This document shows, piece after piece, positions 15,834 through 22,764 of a DNA stretch of 32,481 nt. The translations under genes were made by a program, and so were the position numbers. How positions within the stretch are numbered: the first letter of the stretch is position 1; each line of letters begins with the position of its first letter. The notes under the pieces are model-generated. The model was given only the letters and a program-made list of their open reading frames with translations, was not told where the DNA came from and did not search any database. The stretch spans positions 1-32,481 of the forward strand of contig CAVFRF010000045.1 of assembly GCA_963624975.1 (NCBI GenBank). The letters run 5' to 3'. Source of the stretch: CAVLCC01 sp963624975 (GTDB taxonomy: Bacteria; Actinomycetota; Coriobacteriia; Coriobacteriales; CADBOM01).

Positions 15834-16037
15834 ATGCTAAGTTTTGCGGCGAGACTCGCTATTTTGAACATGGGGAAGCGATGCGGCATCTACGCAATGG
15901 GCTTCTGGATTGCAAGTTTCGTTCTGGAACTAACGTTTTTAGTAGTGCGGGTAGCTGCATTTTCTGGGCAACAGCTCGGCTCGCTTGCTTATCTGAAGTC
16001 AAATATCTTCCAGCCAATCTCGACCTACTCAGCTTAG
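15834..16037 (+). CDS. Possible small membrane peptide or gene remnant, 67 aa
   Basis: An ATG with GGTGAG 8 nt upstream opens a 67-codon frame with one long hydrophobic segment (about residues 18-45, GIYAMGFWIASFVLELTFLV), compatible with a single TM helix. It is not recognised. It lies in a relatively AT-rich intergenic stretch between the acyl-CoA ligase and transporter 3, where other short frames on both strands also run. It may be a real small protein, a decayed remnant of a membrane protein gene, or chance. Confidence 0.2.
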   Translation: MLSFAARLAILNMGKRCGIYAMGFWIASFVLELTFLVVRVAAFSGQQLGSLAYLKSNIFQPISTYSA

Positions 16038-16117
16038 CAATAGTAATCTTGTTATCTCCAAGCACGAAATGTCCTGTCATTTTTTGGGTCAAATGCGCGG
16101 AAAATGTCCGAATTACG

Positions 16118-16148
16118 TGCAGAACACACAACTTCTGGTGTGTCTGCA
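16118..16148 (+). promoter_or_regulatory. Imperfect palindrome upstream of GPH transporter 3
   Basis: TGCAGA-a-CACAC (16118-16129) pairs over 11 bp with GTGTGTCTGCA (16138-16148), with a single bulged A and an 8-nt loop. It is about 100 nt upstream of the -10-like TAAAAT at 16245. It could be a distal regulator site; there is no T tract to make it a terminator. Confidence 0.35.
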
Positions 16149-16153
16149 TGATT

Positions 16154-16217
16154 ACTTTGCAAAATTTCACAATGTGCAAAGTGCCTACTCCTAGATTTGG
16201 AAAGATATGCACTTTGC
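16154..16217 (+). repeat. Three alternating ACTTTGC elements upstream of GPH transporter 3
   Basis: ACTTTGC (16154-16160), its reverse complement within GCAAAGTGC (16176-16184), and GCACTTTGC (16209-16217) alternate in orientation. The last two form a 9-bp inverted repeat. The third ends 27 nt before the -10-like box, a position suited to an activator site. Confidence 0.4.
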
Positions 16218-16244
16218 GCATAGGTGTTTAAGTTTGAGACTCCT

Positions 16245-16285
16245 TAAAATCTCCACGAGGCAAACTTCATCGGCCGATGTTGCCA
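16245..16285 (+). promoter_or_regulatory. Promoter/operator of GPH transporter 3
   Basis: The -10-like TAAAAT (16245-16250) is followed after exactly 17 nt by CATCGGCCGATG (16268-16279), within the 20-mer 16266-16285 that is identical to the one upstream of transporter 2. AGGCAA precedes the palindrome by 4 nt in both copies. The start codon is 68 nt downstream of the palindrome. No -35 consensus is visible. Confidence 0.7.
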
Positions 16286-16347
16286 ATTGCGTTTTCTGCG
16301 TTTCTGTCATGTCGTTTGGTTGTACCGAATACAAGGAGGGGAAAGGT

Positions 16348-17907
16348 ATGGCTCAAAACGAGGGGAGCGAGGCGACCGCTGCGACTGCCGTCCAGCACAA
16401 GCCTCTCTCGAAGGTAATCAAGGTATTCTATGGAGTAGGCGACTTCGGCTTTACCTGCATGAGCAACGTCGAGACCTACTACTTCGTGTTCTTCCTCACC
16501 AACTTCGCGATGTTCGACCCCGCTACCGCCGCGCTGGTTTCCGGCGTTGGCTCCATGGTCGACGCGATCTTGGGCTGGATGTACGGCGGGTTCATCAACT
16601 CGCTCAAGCCCATGAGATGGGGTCGCTACAGGTCGTGGCTGCTGGTGCTTCCGTGGATAGTGCCCTTCCTGTACTGCATGGAGTTCACCACTCTCAGCTC
16701 CAACACCATGCTGTCGGCAGTGCTGATCATCATCTTCAACGTCACGTCGCATGCTGCATGGGACTTCCCGTACGTTGCCAACATCTCGATGATCTCGATG
16801 GCCGCCAACACGCCCGAAGAGCGTGCCCACATGGCTTCGACCAGGGCCATGTACGCCAATGCTTCCAAGATCTTCTTCGGCTACATCATGACCGGACTGC
16901 TGCCTATCGGCGCGTCTCTGCTCGGCCAGGCCAACCAGTACGCATTCGGCGCGTTCATCATGGGCGCCGTGATGGCGATCCTGTACTTTGTGCACTTCAA
17001 GATGTTCAAGGGCTATGAGAAGGAGTACACCAAGGAGGAGCTCAAGAACTTCAAGAAGACCAACGACCAGGGCCGCACCACTTTCCGCGACCTCGGCAGG
17101 GCTGTGGTTACAAACCCGCCGCTGATCTTCCTGCTCCTGGCCGACATCTCCAAGTGGGTGTTCAACTTCATGTGCGCGGGCATCGCCACCTACTACTTCA
17201 CCTACGCGGTGTTCAATCCCGGCATGCTGGCCACCTACATCTTCATCTCCAACATTCTGAGCGTCGCAGGCGCGTATCTGTCGGCTCCGTTTGCCAGGCT
17301 CATACGTTCGACGCGCAACGCGATGGTGGTGGCGTTCCTGTTCATGGGCGCGATGATGATGACGGCGTACTTCAACTACTTCGACATCTGGTGGGTCGTC
17401 ATATTCATGTCGCTGGCGCAGTTTGCATACGGCATCACGTATTCTTGCTCGACCGCAATGTACGCCGATACCGTGGTGTACAACGAGTGGAAGAACAACA
17501 CCAACGCAGCTGGCTGGATCAACGGACTGCAGCTGTTCCCGCTCAAGATCGGATTCGTGTTCCGCGGCGTCCTGATCCCCGTGATCCTGGGTATGATCGG
17601 CTTCACCTCTGCTGCCGACTTTGCCCCGTATCTCGAAGCTGGAGCCACGCTATCCGCCGAGTTCATCAGCTTCCAGTCGGGCATCGGCATCGGCTTCATG
17701 ATCTTCCCGTCGATCCTCGTGGTCGTGAGTGCTCTGCTCTTGCTCCTGGGATTCAAGCTCACTCCGACCAAGCTCAAGCAGTATCAGGCCGAGATCGACG
17801 AGCGTCGCGCTGCCGAGAAGGCAGCAGCCGCAGAGACTGTCGAGGCTGTGGCAACCGTTGAGGATGTCGAGGCTGCGAAGGCTGTCGAGGAGGAGCCTGG
17901 CGAGTAG
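16348..17907 (+). CDS. GPH-family MFS transporter 3, with acidic C-terminal tail
   Basis: 519 residues, about 12 TM segments. It belongs to the same GPH group (MVDAILGWMYGG, then MRWGRYRSWLLV in the first loop) but is clearly distant from the two close paralogues. After the last helix the cytoplasmic tail has a heptad-like KLKQYQAEIDERRAAEKAA stretch. It then runs into an Ala/Glu/Val-rich acidic end of about 30 residues, absent from the other two. Such tails can be regulatory, but no PTS IIA-like domain is present. AAGGAGGGG lies 6-7 nt before ATG 16348; the in-frame upstream extension to 16207 would cross the operator. Its shared operator with transporter 2 suggests joint induction. Confidence 0.9.
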   Translation: MAQNEGSEATAATAVQHKPLSKVIKVFYGVGDFGFTCMSNVETYYFVFFLTNFAMFDPATAALVSGVGSMVDAILGWMYGGFINSLKPMRWGRYRSWLLVLPWIVPFLYCMEFTTLSSNTMLSAVLIIIFNVTSHAAWDFPYVANISMISMAANTPEERAHMASTRAMYANASKIFFGYIMTGLLPIGASLLGQANQYAFGAFIMGAVMAILYFVHFKMFKGYEKEYTKEELKNFKKTNDQGRTTFRDLGRAVVTNPPLIFLLLADISKWVFNFMCAGIATYYFTYAVFNPGMLATYIFISNILSVAGAYLSAPFARLIRSTRNAMVVAFLFMGAMMMTAYFNYFDIWWVVIFMSLAQFAYGITYSCSTAMYADTVVYNEWKNNTNAAGWINGLQLFPLKIGFVFRGVLIPVILGMIGFTSAADFAPYLEAGATLSAEFISFQSGIGIGFMIFPSILVVVSALLLLLGFKLTPTKLKQYQAEIDERRAAEKAAAAETVEAVATVEDVEAAKAVEEEPGE

Positions 17908-17949
17908 ACGACAAGTAGACGATACCGAGGCGTTTCCGTCCCGAACAAA

Positions 17950-17991
17950 GAGGGCTCCCGCATGACGACCATGTGGGAGCCCTCGATTTTT
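17950..17991 (+). terminator. Strong terminator after GPH transporter 3
   Basis: A 15-bp stem with one G-T wobble joins GAGGGCTCCCGCATG (17950-17964) and CATGTGGGAGCCCTC (17970-17984), with a 5-nt loop and TTTTT at 17987-17991. It also lies at the 3' end of the convergent HPP gene and may serve both. Confidence 0.92.
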
Positions 17992-18006
17992 GCGTCTGTA
18001 GAAAGT

Positions 18007-18531
18007 TTACTTCTTCGGCTTGAAGGGATACGGGCGCACGCCGGGGAAGATGCGCGCCGATATCAGCGCGGCTGCGAACATCACGGCAACGCCTGCCGCG
18101 ATGGGCATGAGCAGGAACATGTAGTCGGTTGTGCCCTGCAACGCTATGAGCAGCGCGGTCGCGCCTCCTGGCGGATGCACGGTGTCGGTTGCCATCATCG
18201 CGAGTATCGCGAGGCACACCGAGATGGCCGGCACATACCACGCGGTGCCCAGCAGGTTCACGCAGGTGATGCCTATGAAGCCTGCGATGAAGTGGCTGAG
18301 CAGGAAGTTTCTGGGCTGAGCGAGGGGCGAGGAGCTGGCGCAGTAGAGCAGCACCGCGCTGGCGCCGAACGGAGCCATGATCCACACGAGCCCCGTGATG
18401 TGCGCCAGAAGCGCCACGCCTCCGATGCCGAGGAACACTCCGACGATGGTCATCACGGCTTCTCGCCAGTCCACCCGCTTGAACAGGTAGAACCCCGACT
18501 CGTCGGTTTGACTTTTGAACAACGAGAACAT
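18007..18531 (-). CDS. HPP-family integral membrane protein
   Basis: 174 residues, with four to five TM helices and the family signature HPPGGATALLIAL at about residue 115, preceded by APFGASAVLLY. HPP-domain proteins are conserved inner-membrane proteins; plant and cyanobacterial members have been linked to nitrite transport, but the role of bacterial members is unsettled. The short, single-domain form here lacks the CBS domains found in longer members. AAGGAG lies 6 nt before ATG 18531. It stands alone, convergent with transporter 3. Confidence 0.88.
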   Translation of the reverse strand: MFSLFKSQTDESGFYLFKRVDWREAVMTIVGVFLGIGGVALLAHITGLVWIMAPFGASAVLLYCASSSPLAQPRNFLLSHFIAGFIGITCVNLLGTAWYVPAISVCLAILAMMATDTVHPPGGATALLIALQGTTDYMFLLMPIAAGVAVMFAAALISARIFPGVRPYPFKPKK

Positions 18532-18570
18532 GGCCGGCTCCTTTGTCGCGTTGCCATGCGGTTTTCAGAC

Positions 18571-18585
18571 AATAGAGATTCTATT
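18571..18585. promoter_or_regulatory. AATAGA-GAT-TCTATT palindrome upstream of the HPP gene
   Basis: A 6-3-6 perfect inverted repeat 40 nt upstream of the HPP start. A similar palindrome (TATAGA-A-TCTATA) lies at 18687-18699 near the divergent phosphoesterase gene, so the pair may be sites for one regulator. Confidence 0.35.
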
Positions 18586-18680
18586 GGGAGCGAGTTGTGA
18601 ATCACGCTACAAAATCGGGAACGCAGGTGCGGCTGGACTGCGCAAAGCTATTCGTTTTACTCGTCATGGCACGAACAGGC

Positions 18681-18700
18681 TTGACGTATAGAATCTATAT
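18681..18700 (+). promoter_or_regulatory. TTGACG followed by TATAGAATCTATA palindrome
   Basis: TTGACG (18681-18686) resembles a -35 box but is followed immediately by a 13-nt palindrome (18687-18699). No -10 with proper spacing is obvious (TATATC is too close). It probably marks the control region of the phosphoesterase gene 85 nt downstream. Confidence 0.3.
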
Positions 18701-18784
18701 CGCCGAGACTCGAGCAGGCGCAGCATGCGCTCGACGAGCTTTGTAAAGAGGGATTGACGAACTGCCAAGAAGGAGAGACGACGG

Positions 18785-19234
18785 ATGAAGATCGGCGTTG
18801 TTTCTGATACGCATGGGTATGTGCCGAACTCGTTGCACGAGGTGCTCGCGGGAGTCGACCGCATCGTGCACGCGGGGGATGTCGGGTCGTATGCAGTCGT
18901 GGTGGAGCTTCAGCTCATCGCGCCCATGACAGGCGTGCTGGGCAACAACGACTTCGACCGCTACGGCGGCATCTTGTCGCCCAGGCTGAGCTTCGAGGCC
19001 GAAGGCGTGTCTTTCCTGGTGGCGCACAGACAGCGCGATACGGGATGGCCGTCGAGCGATGCCGACATCGTGATATGCGGGCACACCCACATGCGGTCGC
19101 TGGTCGAACGCGACGGCCGCTACCTGCTCAATCCCGGTTCCACTACGTATCCGCGCGGAGGCCTCGAACCCAGCGTCTGCATAGTGGAAGTGAGCGACGG
19201 CCAGATCCTGGGCTTCGACTTCCGCGAGCTATAG
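18785..19234 (+). CDS. YfcE/MJ0936-type metallophosphoesterase
   Basis: 149 residues, a compact calcineurin-like phosphoesterase. The metal-binding motifs appear in order: D8-x-H10 (SDTHG), GD32V, GNND (53-56), H81 in LVAHRQRD, and GHTH (99-102). Members hydrolyse phosphodiesters such as bis-pNPP in vitro with Mn2+; physiological substrates are mostly unknown. The HG dipeptide common after strand 6 is replaced by HR. AAGGAG lies about 10 nt before ATG 18785. It converges on the RNA methyltransferase gene with only 12 nt between stops. Confidence 0.9.
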   Translation: MKIGVVSDTHGYVPNSLHEVLAGVDRIVHAGDVGSYAVVVELQLIAPMTGVLGNNDFDRYGGILSPRLSFEAEGVSFLVAHRQRDTGWPSSDADIVICGHTHMRSLVERDGRYLLNPGSTTYPRGGLEPSVCIVEVSDGQILGFDFREL

Positions 19235-19246
19235 CTTCTTGTGCAA

Positions 19247-20410
19247 TCAGTCTTCACTTGCGAGAAGGGCTACGGACTCTACGTGGGGAGTATGGGGAAA
19301 CATGTCTACCGGCTGGACCTTGTTGATGTAGTAGCCGTTGTCCAGCAGGAGGGCGCAATCGCGGGCCTGCGTCTTGGGATTGCAGGAGATGTACACGACC
19401 TTCTGCGGAGCCATGCGGGCAAGCGCCTTGAGGAACTTCTCGTCGCTGCCCGCGCGAGGCGGGTCCATGATCACCACGTCGAAGGAATCGCCGTCGTTGG
19501 CGCATCGGCGGATGAACTGGCTGGCGTCTGCGGTCTCGAACTCGATGCCATCGATGCCGTTGCGCCTTGCGTTGGAGCGGGCATCGCGCACTGCTGCAGC
19601 ATTGGACTCAACGCCTACGACGCTCGCGCCGCGTTTAGCGGCCAAGATGCCTATGGTGCCCGTGCCGCAGTACGCATCCAGAACCGTGGTGCCGTCCGAT
19701 ATGCCGGCCATGTCTAGTGCATGCGAGTATAGCTTCTCGGTTTGACGGGGATTCACCTGGAAGAAAGACTGCGCCGAGATGCGGAACTTGCATCCCAGCA
19801 GCTCGTCTTCTATCCAGCCCTTGCCATAGAGCGTGTGCTCCCGTTCGCCCAGCACCACGTTGGTGGATCGCGAGTTGACGTTGAGCACCACGGTGGCAAC
19901 CTCGGGATGGCGCTTGCGCAGCTCGCGCACGAACGCCTTGGAACCCTTGAGCATCTCTCCGCCGCAAACGAGGCACACGAGGACTTCGCCTGTGGAACGG
20001 CTGATCCGCAGCAGCGCATAGCGCAGGAATCCGTGTCCGGTCTTCTCGTCGAAGGGACGGAGCTTGAAGCTCTGCGCAAGCTTGGCGATCGTCTTGAGGA
20101 TGGGAGCCGCCACGGCATCTTCGACCAGGCAGTCGTCTTTCTGCACCACGCGATGGCTGCCCTTGGCGTAGAGGCCGTAGACGATGGAGCCCTTCTTGCC
20201 GGGTGCGAAGGGAACGATCACCTTGTTGCGGCAACGTGTGGGGTCGTCCATGCCGTCGATCGGGTAGATGAGCGCGTTGTCGCACAGCGAGTCGAACAGC
20301 TCCTCGACCTCTGCCTGCTTGCGCTCGAGCTGGATGGGGTAGGGGACGTTGAGCCACTCGCACCCTCCGCATTGCCTGGATATGGGGCAGTTGTACGTCT
20401 TGTAGCCCAT
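19247..20410 (-). CDS. RlmD/TrmA-family (uracil-5-)-methyltransferase
   Basis: 387 residues. It methylates C5 of uridine in 23S rRNA or tRNA using SAM. The N-terminus has C8-x5-C14-x2-C17 (CPISRQCGGC), the iron-sulphur cluster motif of RlmD-type enzymes. The SAM-binding motif VLDAYCGTGTIGILAA is near 245. DPPRAG is near 315, and the catalytic Cys of YISCNPKTQARD near 340. The RNA-binding TRAM domain that normally precedes the cluster is absent, and no in-frame upstream start would add it. Which uridine is modified cannot be told. GAGAGGAC precedes ATG 20410. Confidence 0.9.
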   Translation of the reverse strand: MGYKTYNCPISRQCGGCEWLNVPYPIQLERKQAEVEELFDSLCDNALIYPIDGMDDPTRCRNKVIVPFAPGKKGSIVYGLYAKGSHRVVQKDDCLVEDAVAAPILKTIAKLAQSFKLRPFDEKTGHGFLRYALLRISRSTGEVLVCLVCGGEMLKGSKAFVRELRKRHPEVATVVLNVNSRSTNVVLGEREHTLYGKGWIEDELLGCKFRISAQSFFQVNPRQTEKLYSHALDMAGISDGTTVLDAYCGTGTIGILAAKRGASVVGVESNAAAVRDARSNARRNGIDGIEFETADASQFIRRCANDGDSFDVVIMDPPRAGSDEKFLKALARMAPQKVVYISCNPKTQARDCALLLDNGYYINKVQPVDMFPHTPHVESVALLASED

Positions 20411-20516
20411 CTCGTCCTCTCGAATCTAGTCGCCGCTCTCGTGCCGCGCACCCACGCCGACGCGCTTGCCGCCGCTCCGCACGCCCGCCGTGCCATGCGC
20501 TTGCTTTCCAATAAGC

Positions 20517-20522
20517 TAGAAT
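20517..20522 (+). promoter_or_regulatory. -10 box of the tRNA-Arg gene
   Basis: TAGAAT ends 13 nt before the first tRNA base, as expected for a short-leader tRNA promoter. The -35 (possibly in the GCGCTTGCTT stretch upstream) is weak. Confidence 0.4.
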
Positions 20523-20535
20523 AGCAAACGCGCGT

Positions 20536-20611
20536 GCGCCCGTAGCTCAGTGGATAGAGCAGTGGACTTCTAATCCGAAGGTCGAGGGTTCGAATCCCCC
20601 CGGGCGCGCCA
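20536..20611 (+). tRNA. tRNA-Arg, anticodon UCU
   Basis: 76 nt including encoded CCA (20609-20611). The acceptor stem GCGCCCG/CGGGCGC is fully paired, the D-stem is GCTC/GAGC, the anticodon loop CTTCTAA gives TCT at 20569-20571 (reads AGA), and the T-loop is TTCGAAT. Two stem positions are non-canonical: G-A at the top of the anticodon stem (20562/20578) and A-C in the T-stem (20585/20599). Confidence 0.97.
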
Positions 20612-20625
20612 TCTTAGAAACGTGC

Positions 20626-20655
20626 AGCCAGCCATATGCATCGGCTGGCTTTTTT
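20626..20655 (+). terminator. Terminator of the tRNA gene
   Basis: AGCCAGCC (20626-20633) and GGCTGGCT (20643-20650) form an 8-bp stem with a 9-nt loop, followed by a run of T (20650-20655). Confidence 0.85.
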
Positions 20656-20687
20656 CTTAAACATTCAAGCGACCCAAGGAGGCCCAA

Positions 20688-21167
20688 GTGGAGGATTCCG
20701 CGACCGAGGAGCTCGAGATCACCCTTAGCTACAGCGACAACTTCGACGACTGCGCAAAGCTGCGCATCGAGGTGTTCATGAACGAGCAGGGCTTCTCGTA
20801 CGACATCGAAGACGTGGACAAGCTGCCGGTAGTGCGCCATATCGCCGCGTACGACAGCACCGGCGAGTGCGTTGGCTGCCTGAGGTATTTTCCCGTGGAA
20901 GAGGACGGCACGCCCAGCGAAGCCGACCACGATGGTACCTGGACCATCGGCAGGATCACCGTTGCCAAGTCGATGCGCGGCAAGGGTCTTGGCAGCATGC
21001 TCCTGGGAGTCGGCGAGGCCGAGGTGGCTCTGGCCGGCGGCAACCATGTGGAGCTGCATGCGCAGTACAACAAGCTGCCTTTCTATCACAAGAACGGCTA
21101 TGTGGAGCACGGCGAGATAGACTACGACGAGTTCATGGAACACATCTGGATGGGCAAGGACCTGTAA
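20688..21167 (+). CDS. GNAT-family N-acetyltransferase
   Basis: 159 residues with the GNAT fold: LRIEVFMNEQGF in the first helices, then motif A IGRITVAKSMRGKGLGSMLLG (R-G-K-G-L-G binds the acetyl-CoA pyrophosphate), and LHAQYNKLPFYHKNGY at the C-terminal half (the Y of FYHKNGY is the usual general-acid position). It resembles ElaA/PhnO-like members; the acceptor is unknown. The start is GTG 20688, since AAGGAGG ends 5 nt upstream. It is followed after 25 nt by the aminotransferase, so the two are probably co-transcribed. Confidence 0.9.
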   Translation: MEDSATEELEITLSYSDNFDDCAKLRIEVFMNEQGFSYDIEDVDKLPVVRHIAAYDSTGECVGCLRYFPVEEDGTPSEADHDGTWTIGRITVAKSMRGKGLGSMLLGVGEAEVALAGGNHVELHAQYNKLPFYHKNGYVEHGEIDYDEFMEHIWMGKDL

Positions 21168-21192
21168 GTATTTCTGGAAGGGGAGCGAGCAC

Positions 21193-22377
21193 ATGATCAA
21201 CGAAACCAGCTACGCCTTCGGAGCACAGCCGTCGGCTATCAGGGAGCTTTTTGCATACGGCCTCGAGCGCAAGGCGCAGATAGGCGACGACAATGTCTTC
21301 GACTACAGCCTCGGCAACCCTTCGGTGCCGGCTCCCGCTGCCATCGCCGACACCTTGAGGGAGCTAGCCGATATGCCGGCGCAGAAGCTCCACGGCTATA
21401 CTGCTGCACAGGGTCTCGCCTCCACGCGCACGGCCATCGCCGACAACCTCAACAAGAGGTTCGGCACAGCCTACACCGCCGACAACCTCTACCTCACCAT
21501 GGGCGCTGCGGCTTCGCTCGATGCAAGCATCGGGGCCATCACCAACAAAGGCGACGAGGTGATCGTGATCGCGCCGTACTTCCCCGAATACGCTACCTGG
21601 ATCGCGCATGCCGAGGCCAAGTGCGTCGAGGTGCTGGCCCGTGAGAGCGACTTCCAGATCGACGTGCCGGCTGTGGAGGCGGCCATCAACGAGCGCACCT
21701 CCGCGGTGATCATCAACAGCCCCAACAACCCCGTGGGCGTGGTGTACACGCGCGAGAACCTCGAGGAGTTCGCGCAGATGCTCGAGCGCAAGTCCGCCGA
21801 GCTGGGACATCCGATCTTCCTCATCTCCGACGAACCCTATCGCGAGATCTTCTTCGACGCAGAATGCAAGCCCAGCTGGGTGCCCAGCATCTACGACAAC
21901 ACGCTGGTGTGCTACTCATGGTCCAAGTCGTTCAGCATGCCGGGCGAGCGCATCGGATACGTGCTGGTGCCCGACAGCGTCACCGACGCGCGTCGCGTGT
22001 ACACCGCCGTGTGCGGCTCGGGCAGGGCGCTGGGCTACGTATGCGCGCCGGCGTTGATGCAGCTTCTCATCGAACGTTGCGTGGACGAGCAGACCGACGT
22101 GGAGGCCTATCGCGAGAACAGACGGCTCCTCACCGCGATGCTCGACGAGTTCGGCTTCGAGTACATCGCTCCGCAGGGCGCCTTCTATCTGTGGATGAAG
22201 GCCCTGGAGCCCGATGCACAGGCATTCTCCGACAAGGCCAAGGAGCACGAGCTTCTGATCGTGCCTTCCGACAGCTTCGGTTGCAAGGGTTGGGTGCGTC
22301 TGGGCTACTGCGTTTCCAAGGAAGTGATCGAAGGCTCTCGCGCGGCCTTCAAGGCTTTGAGGGCCGACTACGAGTAA
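21193..22377 (+). CDS. Class I/II PLP-dependent aminotransferase
   Basis: 394 residues, fold type I, AspAT-like. The family signatures are YTAAQGL in the N-terminal part, NSPNNPVGVVY, SDEPYREIFFD (Asp and Tyr contact PLP), and the Schiff-base lysine K245 in SWSKSFSMPGERIGY, ending with the Arg region GWVRLGYC that binds the substrate carboxylate. It moves an amino group between an amino acid and a 2-oxo acid. The best-fitting subgroup is the aspartate/aromatic/alanine group; the substrate is undecided. GGAAGGGGAG precedes ATG 21193. Confidence 0.9.
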   Translation: MINETSYAFGAQPSAIRELFAYGLERKAQIGDDNVFDYSLGNPSVPAPAAIADTLRELADMPAQKLHGYTAAQGLASTRTAIADNLNKRFGTAYTADNLYLTMGAAASLDASIGAITNKGDEVIVIAPYFPEYATWIAHAEAKCVEVLARESDFQIDVPAVEAAINERTSAVIINSPNNPVGVVYTRENLEEFAQMLERKSAELGHPIFLISDEPYREIFFDAECKPSWVPSIYDNTLVCYSWSKSFSMPGERIGYVLVPDSVTDARRVYTAVCGSGRALGYVCAPALMQLLIERCVDEQTDVEAYRENRRLLTAMLDEFGFEYIAPQGAFYLWMKALEPDAQAFSDKAKEHELLIVPSDSFGCKGWVRLGYCVSKEVIEGSRAAFKALRADYE

Positions 22378-22414
22378 CCAGCTCAAGAGGAGTAGAAGAA
22401 GGCTCGTCGCATTT

Positions 22415-22437
22415 TTGAGGTTTTGCCTTCGCTTGCA
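22415..22437 (+). repeat. Intergenic 23-nt repeat, copy A
   Basis: It begins TTGAGGTTTTGCC and ends GCTTGCA. It matches the reverse complement of copy C (22667-22689) at 21 of 23 positions. It lies 38 nt after the aminotransferase stop. Confidence 0.6.
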
Positions 22438-22534
22438 AGGTGAAAGGCGTATTCCTGCCCCGAAAATGGATTTCTGCCTTTTCGAGCACGGCATATGATG
22501 GGCTCGATTGCCATATCGGGCAATTTGAAGAACA

Positions 22535-22580
22535 AAATAGGTCGAGATAATGAACAAATGTCCATTATCTCGACCTATTT
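22535..22580. terminator. Perfect 18-bp hairpin between convergent genes
   Basis: AAATAGGTCGAGATAATG (22535-22552) and its exact reverse complement (22563-22580) enclose a 10-nt loop. T-rich ends follow on both strands (CTATTTCTTTG on plus, CTATTTTGTTCTT on minus). It therefore probably terminates both the aminotransferase transcript (+) and the htpG transcript (-). The stem is unusually long and AT-rich for that role. Confidence 0.65.
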
Positions 22581-22615
22581 CTTTGTCTAAATCTGCTCCG
22601 TGATACGAATGCGCG

Positions 22616-22638
22616 TGCGCGCGGAGGCAAAACCTCAA
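22616..22638 (-). repeat. Intergenic 23-nt repeat, copy B
   Basis: Same element as copies A and C. On the minus strand it begins TTGAGGTTTTGCC. It differs from copy C at three positions and starts 51 nt before it. Confidence 0.55.
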
Positions 22639-22666
22639 CTATACGGCGCGATTTTGCACTTTGGCG

Positions 22667-22689
22667 TGCGAGCGAAGGCAGAACCTCAA
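22667..22689 (-). repeat. Intergenic 23-nt repeat, copy C
   Basis: On the minus strand it begins TTGAGGTTCTGCC. It lies about 75 nt downstream of the htpG stop codon. No protein-coding gene was recognised anywhere in 22378-22764. Confidence 0.6.
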
Positions 22690-22764
22690 TTTAGCGCCAA
22701 TGACATATCTCACGCACATATAAGCGGTGTGCGATAGCGGAAATCCTTGGTTGCTGCCAACGGG

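Noticed and set aside
14103..16037. 644-codon plus-strand frame opposite the acyl-CoA ligase
   Set aside because: It is antisense to a gene with complete ANL motifs and its translation is His/Val/Leu-rich with no domain. Only the last 67 codons, beyond the ligase, were kept as a low-confidence small ORF.
15782..16231. 149-codon (+) and 120-codon (-) frames in the transporter 3 upstream region
   Set aside because: Cys/His-rich translations without domains, overlapping each other and the predicted promoter elements; no good RBS.
22383..22565. 60-codon minus-strand frame across the intergenic hairpin
   Set aside because: It starts inside the 18-bp hairpin and runs through repeat copy A; no RBS or similarity.
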